DNA from: Xiphydria camelus
Taxonomy: Eukaryota > Arthropoda > Insecta > Hymenoptera > Xiphydriidae
Length of the DNA stretch: 64,000 nt
Direction of reading: 5' to 3'
NCBI GenBank assembly: GCA_963678675.1
Contig: OY783198.1
Span: 12,844,580-12,908,579 of the forward strand
The notes beneath the pieces were generated by a model. That model had not been told where the DNA came from. It ran no database searches and saw only the letters and a program-made list of their open reading frames with translations. How positions within the stretch are numbered: position 1 is the first letter of the stretch; each line of letters opens with the position of its first letter. The translations under genes were made by a program, and so were the position numbers. Of this stretch, positions 8,917 through 19,200 are shown in pieces.

Positions 8917-11900
8917 TCACTCATTACTTTCGGGCTCAAGCGGTGCATACTGCCTAGCGCCGGTAAGATGTTCCACGTAAATATCGCGGGACCATCGGAT
9001 CGTGTCCGAAACAATGAGTCGGCGCATCATCGATGAATACCACGAAGATATTCGCAGCCATCTCAACACCTTCTCATTGCCCCAGTACCACGACCCGAGG
9101 GCACCCACGATAAAGGCGTCAACCACAACTCGGTACCCTTGCGCCTGCAGCTGGTCCGCCAGGGGCGCGTACTTGGCGTATTTCCGCGCTCTGGCCTCAT
9201 CCCAAGACTGCAGACGATTCTCAAAGGGCACCGTCACGTCCAAGATGGTGATGACACGTGACCGGTCGTCCCGGATAACTATATCCGGCCGAAGTTGGGC
9301 CAACTCCCCAACCACCCCTGCCACAGGGCGGTTCGTGGTCACGACACCAGGCAGTTGCTGTGCCTTGACGATCCGATCGACGATCGCATCATGCCGACGC
9401 TGAACCGCGTTGGAGTGAGGAGTGCAATGACCGAGCACATGGGGTAGTGTCTCGAGGGCGCTCCCGCACCGCCGGCATCGTTTATCGTTCGCGTCCCAAG
9501 GCCTAGCTCCGTTAAGAGGCAAGACATTGAGACGCGCTCGATGAATGAAACGCCAGTCGGCAAAACGCGTAAAGCCGCCAGTCCGGAGGAAATGGTTAGA
9601 CCACTTCGCCCGTCCCGACACCTCGTGGACCTTACCCTGGTCCCGCTTCGCCAGCAAGGTTCCGCGGTAGTACTCGACCAGCGCAACCCTCATCCGGTGC
9701 ACTATCTGCGAGCGTGCGGCTGGTGGTACGATCGTCAATCGGTCACGAGTCGCTCGCAACACGATCGCCAGCTCCTCACGTTCGTCAGACCACGTCCAAC
9801 GCACGCCGAGCTTCGTTGACTGCCTCCGGGCGGCGTCACGTGCCGAGGTCCAGAGGGACTTAACGTCCCCCCCGTGCCTGGCGAAATCCCCCTCCAGCGA
9901 ACCGGAAAGGTATTCCGCCACGTCATCCATGCACGGCTCTCGGCCGAGCCGCTTCCTGACCGCCGCCCTCAACCCGCTACTCGCGATTGTTCTCACCACC
10001 TCATCCTCCGCCGTCAGCATTCTGAAGGCGTGTGCGATGGTGAGCGCATCCGCGAGATCAGCTAGCGGAAGTAGCCCTCCTCCCCCCATAGATGGAGGTA
10101 GGAAGACCACCTCCGCGCTCGCGCGCTGAGGGAGATGGAACCAGCCTTTCGCCAGTCTTTTCAGTTGGCGGTCGACTTCACCGAGTGGCCCTTTCTCCAT
10201 CCTCATTCCCCTTAGACCGAAGTCCATACGCGGCAGCACAAACTTGGCTACCGCGTCAAACTTCTGCCAAGGGGCGAGCAACGAGGCATCAATCGCCTTG
10301 AGGCACTCAACGATGTCAACGAGCGCCTTTATTGGGGTCTGGCTCACGTTGGCACCGGTGGGCGTACCCAAGTGGGGGTATTCGTCGCGGTCCGATAACG
10401 CGCGAACGGGCTCTCCTTGGAGAGGGAACACAGTCGGCAGCACCCGGCGCCCTCTTCTGCAGTTCATATGCAGAGTGGCACATTTGGCCGGGTTAAAGTG
10501 CAAGCCAATCCGCTGTGCTGCCCTCTCCGCTGCGGACAGGAGGAGTCGCATCCCGGCGGGGTCGCTGGCAACCAGCGCAAGGTCGTCCGCATACGCCAGA
10601 GTGTTCAACCTCGTCCCGCGTAAATCGTACCCCGCCTCCGAGGATGCAAGGGCACGAAGTACGGGCTCGAGAGCGAGGTTAAACACTATGGGGCTCAGCG
10701 GGCAACCTTGTTTTACACCCGACTGGATGTTCACCTCCGAGGTGTAGCCATCCGCAGTTCTCACCCTCGTAGTGGCCCCTCGGTACATACTCGCCACCAA
10801 ACGGCGGAGAGATGCAGGCACCTGGGCTCCTTCCAGCGCGGCTGCAATGGAGACGTGGGGGACCGAACCGAAAGCATTTCGGAGGTCCAACCACGCCACC
10901 ACTACCTCCTTTCCAGTCCGACGTGCGTCCTGAATGGCCTCCTGAAGCACGAAGGAATGCTCGTAGCATCCCTCGTACTTCAGGAAGCCCTTCTGTGAAG
11001 GACTGATGCGGCCGTTGCGCGTCGCCCATGCGGTGAGACGATCGGCCACGACGGCGGCGAACAGCTTGGCGAGAACCGAACCCATCGCGAGCGGGCGCCA
11101 ATTACTCAGATCGTCCTGATCCCCTTTCTTGTACACCAAGACGGTGTTGGAAGTCTTCCAACCCTCAGGGATCGCTTCCAGCCTGCGGCAGGCGTTGTAC
11201 ACCGCAGTCAGGACACACGCACCGGGGTCAACCCTTCGCAAGTCGCGATAGGTAAGACCGTCGGGTCCAGGCGCGGTATTAGCCGCGTTCTTGAGCCGAC
11301 GGAGTACCTCCAGCTGACTGAAGGGTGACATCAGCGCGTCGTTATCGTCCTGCAGAGGGGGCTCAGTCGGCCAGCCCCCGACAAGACCTTCCGGGTCCTC
11401 ACGCCGGCGATACACTTCCTCGAAGTGATGGAGAACCCTATCGCGTGGCACAGCACACTGAACGGTAGGGCCCTGCATCACCTCGCGAAATGCACGCCGG
11501 GGGTCCTGTCTGTACAGTCGCTGGATGTGAGTCGCACGACTCACGCGATCCATGGGGGGAGGAAGCGGGGGATCCGGCTGATCCGAATGATCAGCCACTC
11601 GCTCCGGGTTCGTATCCTCGGCTGCCCGCCTCCGGCGCGGCCGACCGCCCCCACGCCGGGGAGCATTTCGCGCACCGGAGGCGCCGGGCCCAGCAGGAGT
11701 CGCAGCCTGAAAACGCATGGCAAGTCGCCCCGCCAGCGCTTCCAACTCGTCTATTGACGAGACAGCCTCAGCCGCTTCGATGAGCTCGACGCACTCAGTC
11801 TCGCTAAAAGGAGGCTGAGGCGCAGAGCCATCTGGCCGCGTTGGCTGGGCGTTGACCCTACCAGGCCCGACACCCCCGGCGCCGCGCGGCACGCCCAGTC

Positions 11901-14181
11901 CTCCCGCACCACTGCGGGCCGGATCTGGCCGCCTTCGTGAGGCCGAGGCACCCTGTCGAGGGGGTGGGGGAACTAAAGGGTGAGCCCGCCCGGGCGCCCG
12001 GGGACCATCGACGAAACCACCACCGTGATCGTGTAGCGAGGGACTTACCGGACGCTGAAACGGTGCGGTCCGGTCGCGGCGCGAGGAATTGAATCCGCGA
12101 TGCCCTCCTACCTCAGTCCTTCCTCGGGTGTCGCGCGGTGGCGCGTCAGGTCGGCGCTCCAGGCCAGCTGGGGCCGATGTCGACGCCATGATGGACGGCG
12201 TCGTTTGCGTCGCAGTTGTCGCTGTCCTCCTCGTCGTCCTCGCAGCAGCTGCTGGTGTTGTTGCTGCTGCCGCTGCTGCTGCTGGTGGTGTTGCTGCTGC
12301 AGCTGTCCGGGGTGAGTCCTCGATGCGACCCTCTGGTGTTGATCGGGCCGCTGGTGGTGAGGGCGGTGGCCTCGCAGCCGCCTCCGCCCGGACTCTCCTC
12401 CGGATCTCCTCCTCTTCTTCGTCCGGGACCTCCCGACTTCCCGCGTGGTACTCGACGACCCCTGCGAGATACTCACGGGTCGCCGAGTATCTTCGTCTTA
12501 CCGCCTCCAGTTCGGGCGTATGAGGCAGTACTTCCACCTCCGGGGGAGCAGGTGTTTGAGGAAAAGAGGTGTTCCGCCAGAACACCTCGTCGTCGCTCGA
12601 CGACGACGACGACGATCCGCTGGATAGTATTACGGATCGCCTGGGACGACCAGATCTTAAGACCCTTGGTCGTCCCGCGACGGAGAGGGTGACAGCTCCG
12701 TCGCTGAGGCGTCTGGCGGGGATCTCTCTCACCTCCTCTTCCTCGCTCCCGGCACCTGCATCGGATGTTACTGCAGGCGCCTCGTCCGGTATCTCCTCTT
12801 CCTCCTCCACAATCACGTCCTCGATCCTTGGTGGTGTCCGAGGGGGTGATCTCCTCCCTGGATGGACGGCCGTCGAGCAGATCGGCCCGCCACATACCGA
12901 GGTGGTAATGGTAGTGGCGGTGATTGTGGTGACCGGGCTGGAGGTGGGGATTATCATCTCGCTGGGCGGTGTCGTCGGAGGGTCCGGGATCCTCTCGAGG
13001 ACGACGAAGGGCTGCCTTCCCTGAAGCAGCTGTAGCCGTTGGCGGATCTCCTGCCGCTGCTGCTCCAGGGTCGGCACTGTTGTTGTCGTGGTCGGCGCTG
13101 TTGCTCCCTCGCTGGCGACGGGGGCGACGACGGGTGTGGGGGGAGTTGCGACGACGTCCGCGAAAGTCGTCCCAGCGGTGACCGGTGGTGACCTCCGGAA
13201 CTGCTGCCGCGGGCGCTCTGGAGACCGATCCTCGGTTGCCGCTCGCGTTCTCCTCACCTTACTCCTCGTGACTCTTGGGGACACAGGCGGGGCGCTGGTC
13301 GCACGTCCTCGCCTGGTCGTCACTCCTCGCGTGGTGGTCGTCTGTGAGGGACGGGTGGAAGTCGGCGCAGAGGTGGTCGTTGCACCGCTTCCACTCCGTC
13401 GAGGAGGTGGAGTTGGTCCCCGGCCAGAGGATGTTGATGGACCGGGGCGGGGGGAACTAGATGTCCGCGTTCCCCCGAGCGCGCTCCGCATGGTATCGGC
13501 TCCTCGGATGTTCGGCCTCTGGGTCGACGCTCTTGATGGACCCCCGCTGGAAGTTGTAGATGGCGAGGGTCGAAGGGGGACGGTGACTCCCGTCGCCCCG
13601 GCAGTCCGCACGAGGTGTTGTGTGGCTGGGACCTGCCGCGTCGGCCCAAAGGTCAAAGTCATCTGTGTCGCTGATCCTCCCGTCCTCTTTGTGGTAGCGA
13701 TGGAGGCTGCCACTGTGGTGGTCGTCGTGGCTGAGGTCGATGGTGGTGTCCTCGTGGCACCCGTCGTCGTCGCCGTCGCACGTATCGCCGCTCTTATTGT
13801 CCTTAAACCCGCGCTACCCGAGGTAGTCGCGGGGCGGGAGCTCGCGGGGGCGGAGGTATTTACGCCAGATGTGCTGGCGGTCGATTGGGAGGGAGCTGTC
13901 GAACGGGGATGCGATCGCTCGAAATGCGCCTTAACGTCTTTAAGGGCATACCTGCCCTTTCCGACGAAGGAGCACTGCGAGCACGCATACTCAATATATA
14001 GTCCCGCATGAGCCGGCTCATTATTCCTGGCCATAAGGGCCAGGTGCTTTGACAGCTCCGCGTTCCCTTTAAAGCTCCCCTTGGAGCGAATTAAGCCCGA
14101 ACCGCCGTAGCAGACCGGGCATCGAAATACCTCCGGTAGAGGTACCTCGATCCTCAGAGGAACGCGTGGTGGTGTCGCCAT
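8917..14181 (-). CDS. U2-specific non-LTR retrotransposon protein, copy 2 (zinc fingers, RT, endonuclease)
   Basis: 1754 aa, expected to bind U2 DNA, nick it and copy its own RNA onto the break (target-primed reverse transcription). Finger 1 uses C21, C24, H46 and H58; finger 2 uses C67, C70, H86 and H91. Residues about 92-790 form a low-complexity linker with Thr, Ser, Pro, Ala, Arg and acidic runs. The RT spans about 955-1235, with catalytic D1099 (WLDLRNAFGS) and D1199-D1200 (YADD) and the motif QGCPLSP between them. The knuckle is C1569, C1572, H1581, C1586. The restriction-like endonuclease shows P1632-D1633, D1648 and K1667/K1670. I see no AP-type endonuclease, Ulp1-type protease or RNase H. 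The start is the ATG before ATPPRVP, kept in all copies. Family name Utopia is inferred from the target and architecture. Confidence 0.93.
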   Translation of the reverse strand: MATPPRVPLRIEVPLPEVFRCPVCYGGSGLIRSKGSFKGNAELSKHLALMARNNEPAHAGLYIEYACSQCSFVGKGRYALKDVKAHFERSHPRSTAPSQSTASTSGVNTSAPASSRPATTSGSAGLRTIRAAIRATATTTGATRTPPSTSATTTTTVAASIATTKRTGGSATQMTLTFGPTRQVPATQHLVRTAGATGVTVPLRPSPSTTSSGGPSRASTQRPNIRGADTMRSALGGTRTSSSPRPGPSTSSGRGPTPPPRRSGSGATTTSAPTSTRPSQTTTTRGVTTRRGRATSAPPVSPRVTRSKVRRTRAATEDRSPERPRQQFRRSPPVTAGTTFADVVATPPTPVVAPVASEGATAPTTTTTVPTLEQQRQEIRQRLQLLQGRQPFVVLERIPDPPTTPPSEMIIPTSSPVTTITATTITTSVCGGPICSTAVHPGRRSPPRTPPRIEDVIVEEEEEIPDEAPAVTSDAGAGSEEEEVREIPARRLSDGAVTLSVAGRPRVLRSGRPRRSVILSSGSSSSSSSDDEVFWRNTSFPQTPAPPEVEVLPHTPELEAVRRRYSATREYLAGVVEYHAGSREVPDEEEEEIRRRVRAEAAARPPPSPPAARSTPEGRIEDSPRTAAAATPPAAAAAAATTPAAAARTTRRTATTATQTTPSIMASTSAPAGLERRPDAPPRDTRGRTEVGGHRGFNSSRRDRTAPFQRPVSPSLHDHGGGFVDGPRAPGRAHPLVPPPPRQGASASRRRPDPARSGAGGLGVPRGAGGVGPGRVNAQPTRPDGSAPQPPFSETECVELIEAAEAVSSIDELEALAGRLAMRFQAATPAGPGASGARNAPRRGGGRPRRRRAAEDTNPERVADHSDQPDPPLPPPMDRVSRATHIQRLYRQDPRRAFREVMQGPTVQCAVPRDRVLHHFEEVYRRREDPEGLVGGWPTEPPLQDDNDALMSPFSQLEVLRRLKNAANTAPGPDGLTYRDLRRVDPGACVLTAVYNACRRLEAIPEGWKTSNTVLVYKKGDQDDLSNWRPLAMGSVLAKLFAAVVADRLTAWATRNGRISPSQKGFLKYEGCYEHSFVLQEAIQDARRTGKEVVVAWLDLRNAFGSVPHVSIAAALEGAQVPASLRRLVASMYRGATTRVRTADGYTSEVNIQSGVKQGCPLSPIVFNLALEPVLRALASSEAGYDLRGTRLNTLAYADDLALVASDPAGMRLLLSAAERAAQRIGLHFNPAKCATLHMNCRRGRRVLPTVFPLQGEPVRALSDRDEYPHLGTPTGANVSQTPIKALVDIVECLKAIDASLLAPWQKFDAVAKFVLPRMDFGLRGMRMEKGPLGEVDRQLKRLAKGWFHLPQRASAEVVFLPPSMGGGGLLPLADLADALTIAHAFRMLTAEDEVVRTIASSGLRAAVRKRLGREPCMDDVAEYLSGSLEGDFARHGGDVKSLWTSARDAARRQSTKLGVRWTWSDEREELAIVLRATRDRLTIVPPAARSQIVHRMRVALVEYYRGTLLAKRDQGKVHEVSGRAKWSNHFLRTGGFTRFADWRFIHRARLNVLPLNGARPWDANDKRCRRCGSALETLPHVLGHCTPHSNAVQRRHDAIVDRIVKAQQLPGVVTTNRPVAGVVGELAQLRPDIVIRDDRSRVITILDVTVPFENRLQSWDEARARKYAKYAPLADQLQAQGYRVVVDAFIVGALGSWYWGNEKVLRWLRISSWYSSMMRRLIVSDTIRWSRDIYVEHLTGARQYAPLEPESNE

Positions 14182-15226
14182 CTCGCAGTGGTCGGAGTTC
14201 GTTAAACGGGAACTTAACCGACGGTTAAGCTAAACTAACTAGGAGAGGGTACTCTAGGGGATTCGCCAGGCGGCGTGACGGTTTCCCGCCACAAACCGAC
14301 TAACTCCTCGCACTAGAGGGGATAAGGAAGATGGCGGCAACTGACGCGCGGGAGTCACTCCTCAGAGTGGCTCGCACGATGACAGCTGTCACCACCCGGG
14401 CTTTAAGGTTAGGGACTCCGATGGGCACTTAGCCGCGGGGATCGCTCTTAGGAGCGACGCGCGCAGCAGAGCGCCTAAGCACCGGGGGAGGTTAGAAGGG
14501 AAATGTCAGGTAGGGTTAGGTCGCCTTACAGCAACCGACACTCGGATGCCTAAGAGCAAAGCTCGCTGGCAGGCGAGTGGGGGCTGATGGAAGGGAACCG
14601 GGAAATTCAAAAGGGTTAAAACCGATTCCTCCCTCGATTACTCCCTCCCGTTACCGGTAAGGAGCTCGATTGAGGAAAGGGAGTTGGACGACTAGGAGGG
14701 GGAAAGAACACTCTACTTACCTCCGACCACTTAACGTTGGGACGGCGACTGCGTCCTCCGGTAGCGCCTCCAAGGGGGTTATCCGCGAACACTCCGCACT
14801 CGCGAACTCTCTGCGCGGCACACAGAGAGACAGCACAAATAAATTAAACGACACTGCACGCAGTTACCGACACTACACACCGCGCGACACTGAATTTAAA
14901 ACTAACACTTAACACAGAAAAATAAAACTTAATACTAATCGCTTCCCGACCGAGCGTAAGACTTTAAAATTCCTCCGGAGAGTGTAAAGGCTCTCAGGAG
15001 GAAAGACTAGAATAAAACTAAGTCCTAAGTTAAAATTCAAACGGGTGTAAAGAGCCCGGAATAATTATAAGTCCTAAAGGTAGTACTGTAAAAGAATACC
15101 GCGACACCGGTAAAATTGGTCGCGGCAGGGATAAGGTATGGAAAACTGATTTTTGGTAAAGGTGGATGGCCTTGCCGTTCCTCAAACCTTATTAAAGGGA
15201 GGAATATGAAATTGCAAAGGATAATT
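14182..15226 (-). other. Leader of copy 2
   Basis: 1045 bp with no supported gene. Palindrome cttaaccgacggttaag at 14213-14229. The 16-bp palindrome is imperfect here (tcgctcttaggagcga). The extra tcgcg hairpin seen in copies 1, 5, 6 and 7 is absent. The hairpin series lies around 14970-15125 and the inverted U2-like blocks start at 15143. Confidence 0.75.
14321..14391 (-). promoter_or_regulatory. Candidate internal promoter block, copy 2
   Basis: GATAAG at 14321-14326, the YY1/Pho-type word at 14328-14338 and the TGIF-type palindrome at 14380-14391, all exact and with the same spacing as in copy 1. Confidence 0.4.
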
Positions 15227-15375
15227 GGGCCAGTCCTGGAGGTACTGCAATACCAGGCCAACCCGCGGCAAGGCCGGAGCGAGCTCCCGTCACCTCACCC
15301 ACCTCCAAAAATCAGTTTAATATACTGGATTCCCAATGGGAATCGTATCAGATATTAAGCTGATAAGAACAGATA
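15227..15375 (-). pseudogene. U2 snRNA 3' fragment, unit 3
   Basis: 149 nt, the common sequence. The junction is gataaaacgcc, as in units 1, 4, 6 and 9. Confidence 0.93.
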
Positions 15376-16210
15376 AAACGCCATTTATTGAAACATTAAA
15401 ATGTACAATAAAAATGTGTTCCCCCGGAGGAACAATGTTCCCCCGGGGGTAATATAAATGGCGCAGGCGCCACATAAAAACAATACAAATACAAAATGAA
15501 ATATAAATACAAATGCTAATATAAGGGGGGCGGCTAAATACCCACCCCCCACTATTGGGGGCCCGTCATTATAGAAGATCAATTTATTGGTGCTGACGGG
15601 CCCTTACAATATTATATTAATAATCCCCCGCCGCTTTTTGCCGCAGACAGGGGATGTGACGCCATATCTGTGGACAAACACAGGACGACACCACCAGAAA
15701 TCCAGCGGCACCCCGTGACCAGCCATCCCTCGATCCATCTTTCAATGGACCAAGGCCGGCCGGCCCAGGGGTACCAACTCCACCGCACAGAACACAGACA
15801 AGACAGGACATCACAGGACACCACAGGACAATACACAGTACGGTGGGCAACACATATCTTAAGTAAAATCGATGGTACAATACAATAAAATAATAATAAT
15901 AATAATAATAATGATAATAATAACAGCTGTTAATGAGGCAGGGTGGGTGGCCCAATCAGATATAATCTGGATAATAAGTAATATAATCATAAGGAACATT
16001 AAATAAATAGCGCATTTTTTAATAGCAATAATTACAATTATATTTTAGGTACCCGGCGTAGCAGATAATGGCGATGAGCGACATGACATGAATAGGATGG
16101 ATGATAATATGTACAATAAGTGAAAGAATGGTATGAAGATGAAGCAAGAAGGCCGGTACCTAACATCACGCGGGCCACCTCATCCGCTGACCAAGGCAGG
16201 AGGGTAAATA
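15376..16210 (-). other. 3' UTR of copy 3
   Basis: 835 bp, the shortest of the nine. The covarying stem is 15559-15567/15595-15603, nine perfect pairs. An AAT/TAA microsatellite lies at about 15888-15912. A deletion just after gatggta (near 15878) removed the GTAAGT edge of the variable block; its other edge (TTTTAG ending 16048) remains. The deletion endpoints share the bases ta. Confidence 0.8.
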
Positions 16211-19200
16211 TCAATCATTACTTTCGGGCTCAAGCGGTGCATACTGCCTAGCGCCGGTCAGGTGTTCCACGTAAATGTCGCGGGACCATCGGATCGTGTC
16301 TGAGACAATGAGTCGGCGCATCATCGAAGCGTACCACGAAGATATTCGTAGCCATCTCAGCACCTTCTCATTGCCCCAGTACCACGACCCGAGGGCACCC
16401 ACGATAAAGGCGTCAACCACAACTCGGTACCCTTGCGCCTGCAGCTGGTCCGCCAGGGGCGCGTACTTGGCGTATTTCCGCGCTCTGGCCTCGTCCCAAG
16501 ACTGCAGACGATTCTCAAAGGGCACCGTCACGTCCAGGATGGTGATGACACGTGACCGGTCGTCCCGGATAACTATATCCGGCCGAAGTTGGGCCAACTC
16601 CCCAACCACCCCTGCCACAGGGCGGTTCGTGGTCACGACACCAGGCAGTTGCTGTGCCTTGACGATCCGATCGACGATCGCATCATGCCGACGCTGAATT
16701 GCGTTGGAGTGAGGCGTGCAATGACCGAGCACATGGGGTAGTGTCTCGAGGGCGCTCCCGCACCGCCGGCATCGTTTATCGTTCGCCTCCCAAGGCCTAG
16801 CTCCGTTCAGAGGCAAGACATTGAGACGCGCTCGATGAACGAAACGCCAGTCAGCAAACCGCGTAAAGCCGCCAGTCCGGAGGAAATGGTTAGACCACTT
16901 CGCCCGTCCTGACACCTCGTGGACCTTACCCTGGTCCCGCTTCGCCAGCAAGGTTCCGCGGTAGTACTCGACCAGTGCAACCCTCATCCGGTGCACTATC
17001 TGCGAGCGTGCGGCTGGTGGTACGATGGTCGATCGGTCACGAGTCGCCCGCAACACGATCGCCAGCTCCTCACGTTCGTCAGACCACGTCCAACGCACGC
17101 CGAGCTTCGTTGACTGCCTCCGGGCGGCGTCACGTGCCGAGGTCCAGAGGGACTTAACGTCCCCCCCGTGCCTGGCGAAATCTCCCTCCAGCGAACCGGA
17201 AAGGTATTCCGCCACGTCATTCATGCACGGCTCTCGGCCGAGCCGCTTCCTGACCGCCGCCCTCAACCCGCTACTCGCGATTGTTCTCACCACCTCATCC
17301 TCCGCCGTCAGCATTCTGAAGGCGTATGCTATGGTGAGCGCATCAGCGAGATCAGCTAGCGGAAGTAGCCCTCCTCCCCCCATAGATGGAGGTAGGAAGA
17401 CCACTTCCGCGCTCGCGCGCTGAGGGAGATGGAACCAGCCTTTCGCCAGTCTTTTCAGTTGGCGGTCGACTTCACCGAGTGGCCCTTTCTCCATCCTCAT
17501 TCCCCTTAGACCGAAGTCCATACGCGGCAGCACAAACTTGGCTACCGCGTCGAACTTCTGCCAAGGGGCGAGCAACGAGGCATCGATCGCCTTGAGGCAC
17601 TCAACGATGTCAACGAGCGCCTTTATTGGGGTCTGGCTCACGTTGGCACCGGTGGGTGTACCCAGGTGGGGGTATTCGTCGCGGTCCGATAACGCGCGAA
17701 CGGGCTCTCCTTGGAGAGGGAACACAGTCGGCAGCACCCGGCGCCCTCTTCTGCAGTTCATGTGCAGAGTGGCACATTTGGCCGGGTTAAAGTGCAGGCC
17801 AATCCGCTGTGCTGCCCTCTCCGCTGCGGACAGGAGGAGTCGCATCCCGGCGGGGTCGCTGGCAACCAGCGCAAGGTCGTCCGCGTACGCCAGAGCGTTC
17901 AATCTCGTCCCGCGTAAATCATACCCCGCGTCCGAGGACGCAAGGGCACGAAGTACGGGCTCGAGAGCGAGGTTGAACACTATGGGGCTCAACGGGCAAC
18001 CTTGTTTTACACCCGACTGGATGTTCACCTCCGAGGTGTAACCATCCGCAGTCCTCACCCTGGTAGTGGCCCCTCTGTACATACTCGCCACCAAACGGCG
18101 GAGAGATGCAGGCACCTGGGCTCCTTCCAGCGCGGCTGCAATGGAGACATGAGGGACCGAACCGAAGGCGTTTCGGAGGTCCAACCACGCCACCACTACC
18201 TCCTTTCCAGTCCGACGTGCGTCCTGAATGGCCTCCTGAAGCACGAAGGAATGCTCGTAGCATCCCTCGTACCTCAGGAAGCCCTTCTGTGAAGGACTGA
18301 TGCGGCCGTTGCGCGTCGCCCATACGGTGAGACGATCGGCCACGACGGCGGCGAACAGCTTGGCGAGAACCGAACCCATCGCGAGCGGGCGCCAATTACT
18401 CAGGTCATCCTGATCCCCTTTCTTGTACACCAAGACGGTGTTGGAAGTCTTCCAACCCTCAGGGATCGCTTCCAGCCTGCGGCAGGCGTTATAAACCGCA
18501 GTCAGGACACACGCACCGGGGTCAACCCTTCGCAAGTCGCGATAGGTAAGACCGTCGGGTCCAGGCGCGGTATTAGCCGCGTTCTTGAGCCGACGGAGTA
18601 CCTCCAGCTGACTGAAGGGTGACACCAGCGCGTCGTTATCGTCCTGCAAAGGGGGCTCAGTCGGCCAGCCCCCGACAAGACCTTCCGGGTCCTCACGCCG
18701 GCGATACACTTCCTCGAAGTGATGAAGAACCCTATCGCGTGGAACAGCACACTGAACGGTAGGGCCCTGCATCACCTCGCGAAATGCGCGCCGGGGGTCT
18801 TGTCTATACAGACGCTGGATGTGAGTCGCACGACTCACGCGATCCATGGGGGGAGGAAGCGGGGGATCAGGCTGATCCGAATGATCAGCCACTCGCTCCG
18901 GGTTCGTGTCCTCGGCTGCCCGCCTCCGGCGCGGCCGACCGCCCCCACGCCGGGGAGCATTTCGCGCTCCGGAGGCGCCGGGTCCAGCAGGAGTCGCAGC
19001 CTGAAAACGCGTGGCAAGTCGCCTTGCCAGCGCTTCCAACTCGTCTATTGACGAGACAGCCTCAGCCGCTTCGATGAGCTCGACGCACTCAGTCTCGCTA
19101 AAAGGAGGCTGAGGCGCAGCGCCATCTGGCAGCGTTGGCTGGGCGTTGACCCTACCAGGCCCGACACCCCCGGCGCCGCGCGGCACGCCCAGTCCTCCCG

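Larger units (their letters stand above)
8017..15226 (-). mobile_element. Utopia-like element copy 2 (intact)
   Basis: A full-length copy with an uninterrupted frame. Its 3' UTR belongs to the minority type shared with copy 8: junction gatacgagcc, the word gtcctacggtcggggg, and doubled GTAAGT words. Its coding part resembles the majority copies. Structure and uninterrupted frame make it a candidate for an active or recently active copy. Confidence 0.92.

Noticed and set aside
8917..14181. Assignment to the 28S rDNA element R2
   Set aside because: Domain layout is similar, but the flank is U2 snRNA and no 28S sequence occurs in the window.
12000..14181. RNase H or Ulp1-type protease domain, as known in some related elements
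   Set aside because: No matching motif seen in the linker or around the RT; the region is low complexity.
14670..14912. Plus-strand frame in the leader beginning MRKGSWTTRRG, seen in several leaders
   Set aside because: Antisense, not open in copies 1 and 8, with variable ends and no recognisable domain.
15888..15912. AAT/TAA run as a functional repeat array
   Set aside because: Simple microsatellite, also at about 38094-38116 in the sister copy; no spacer structure, not CRISPR.
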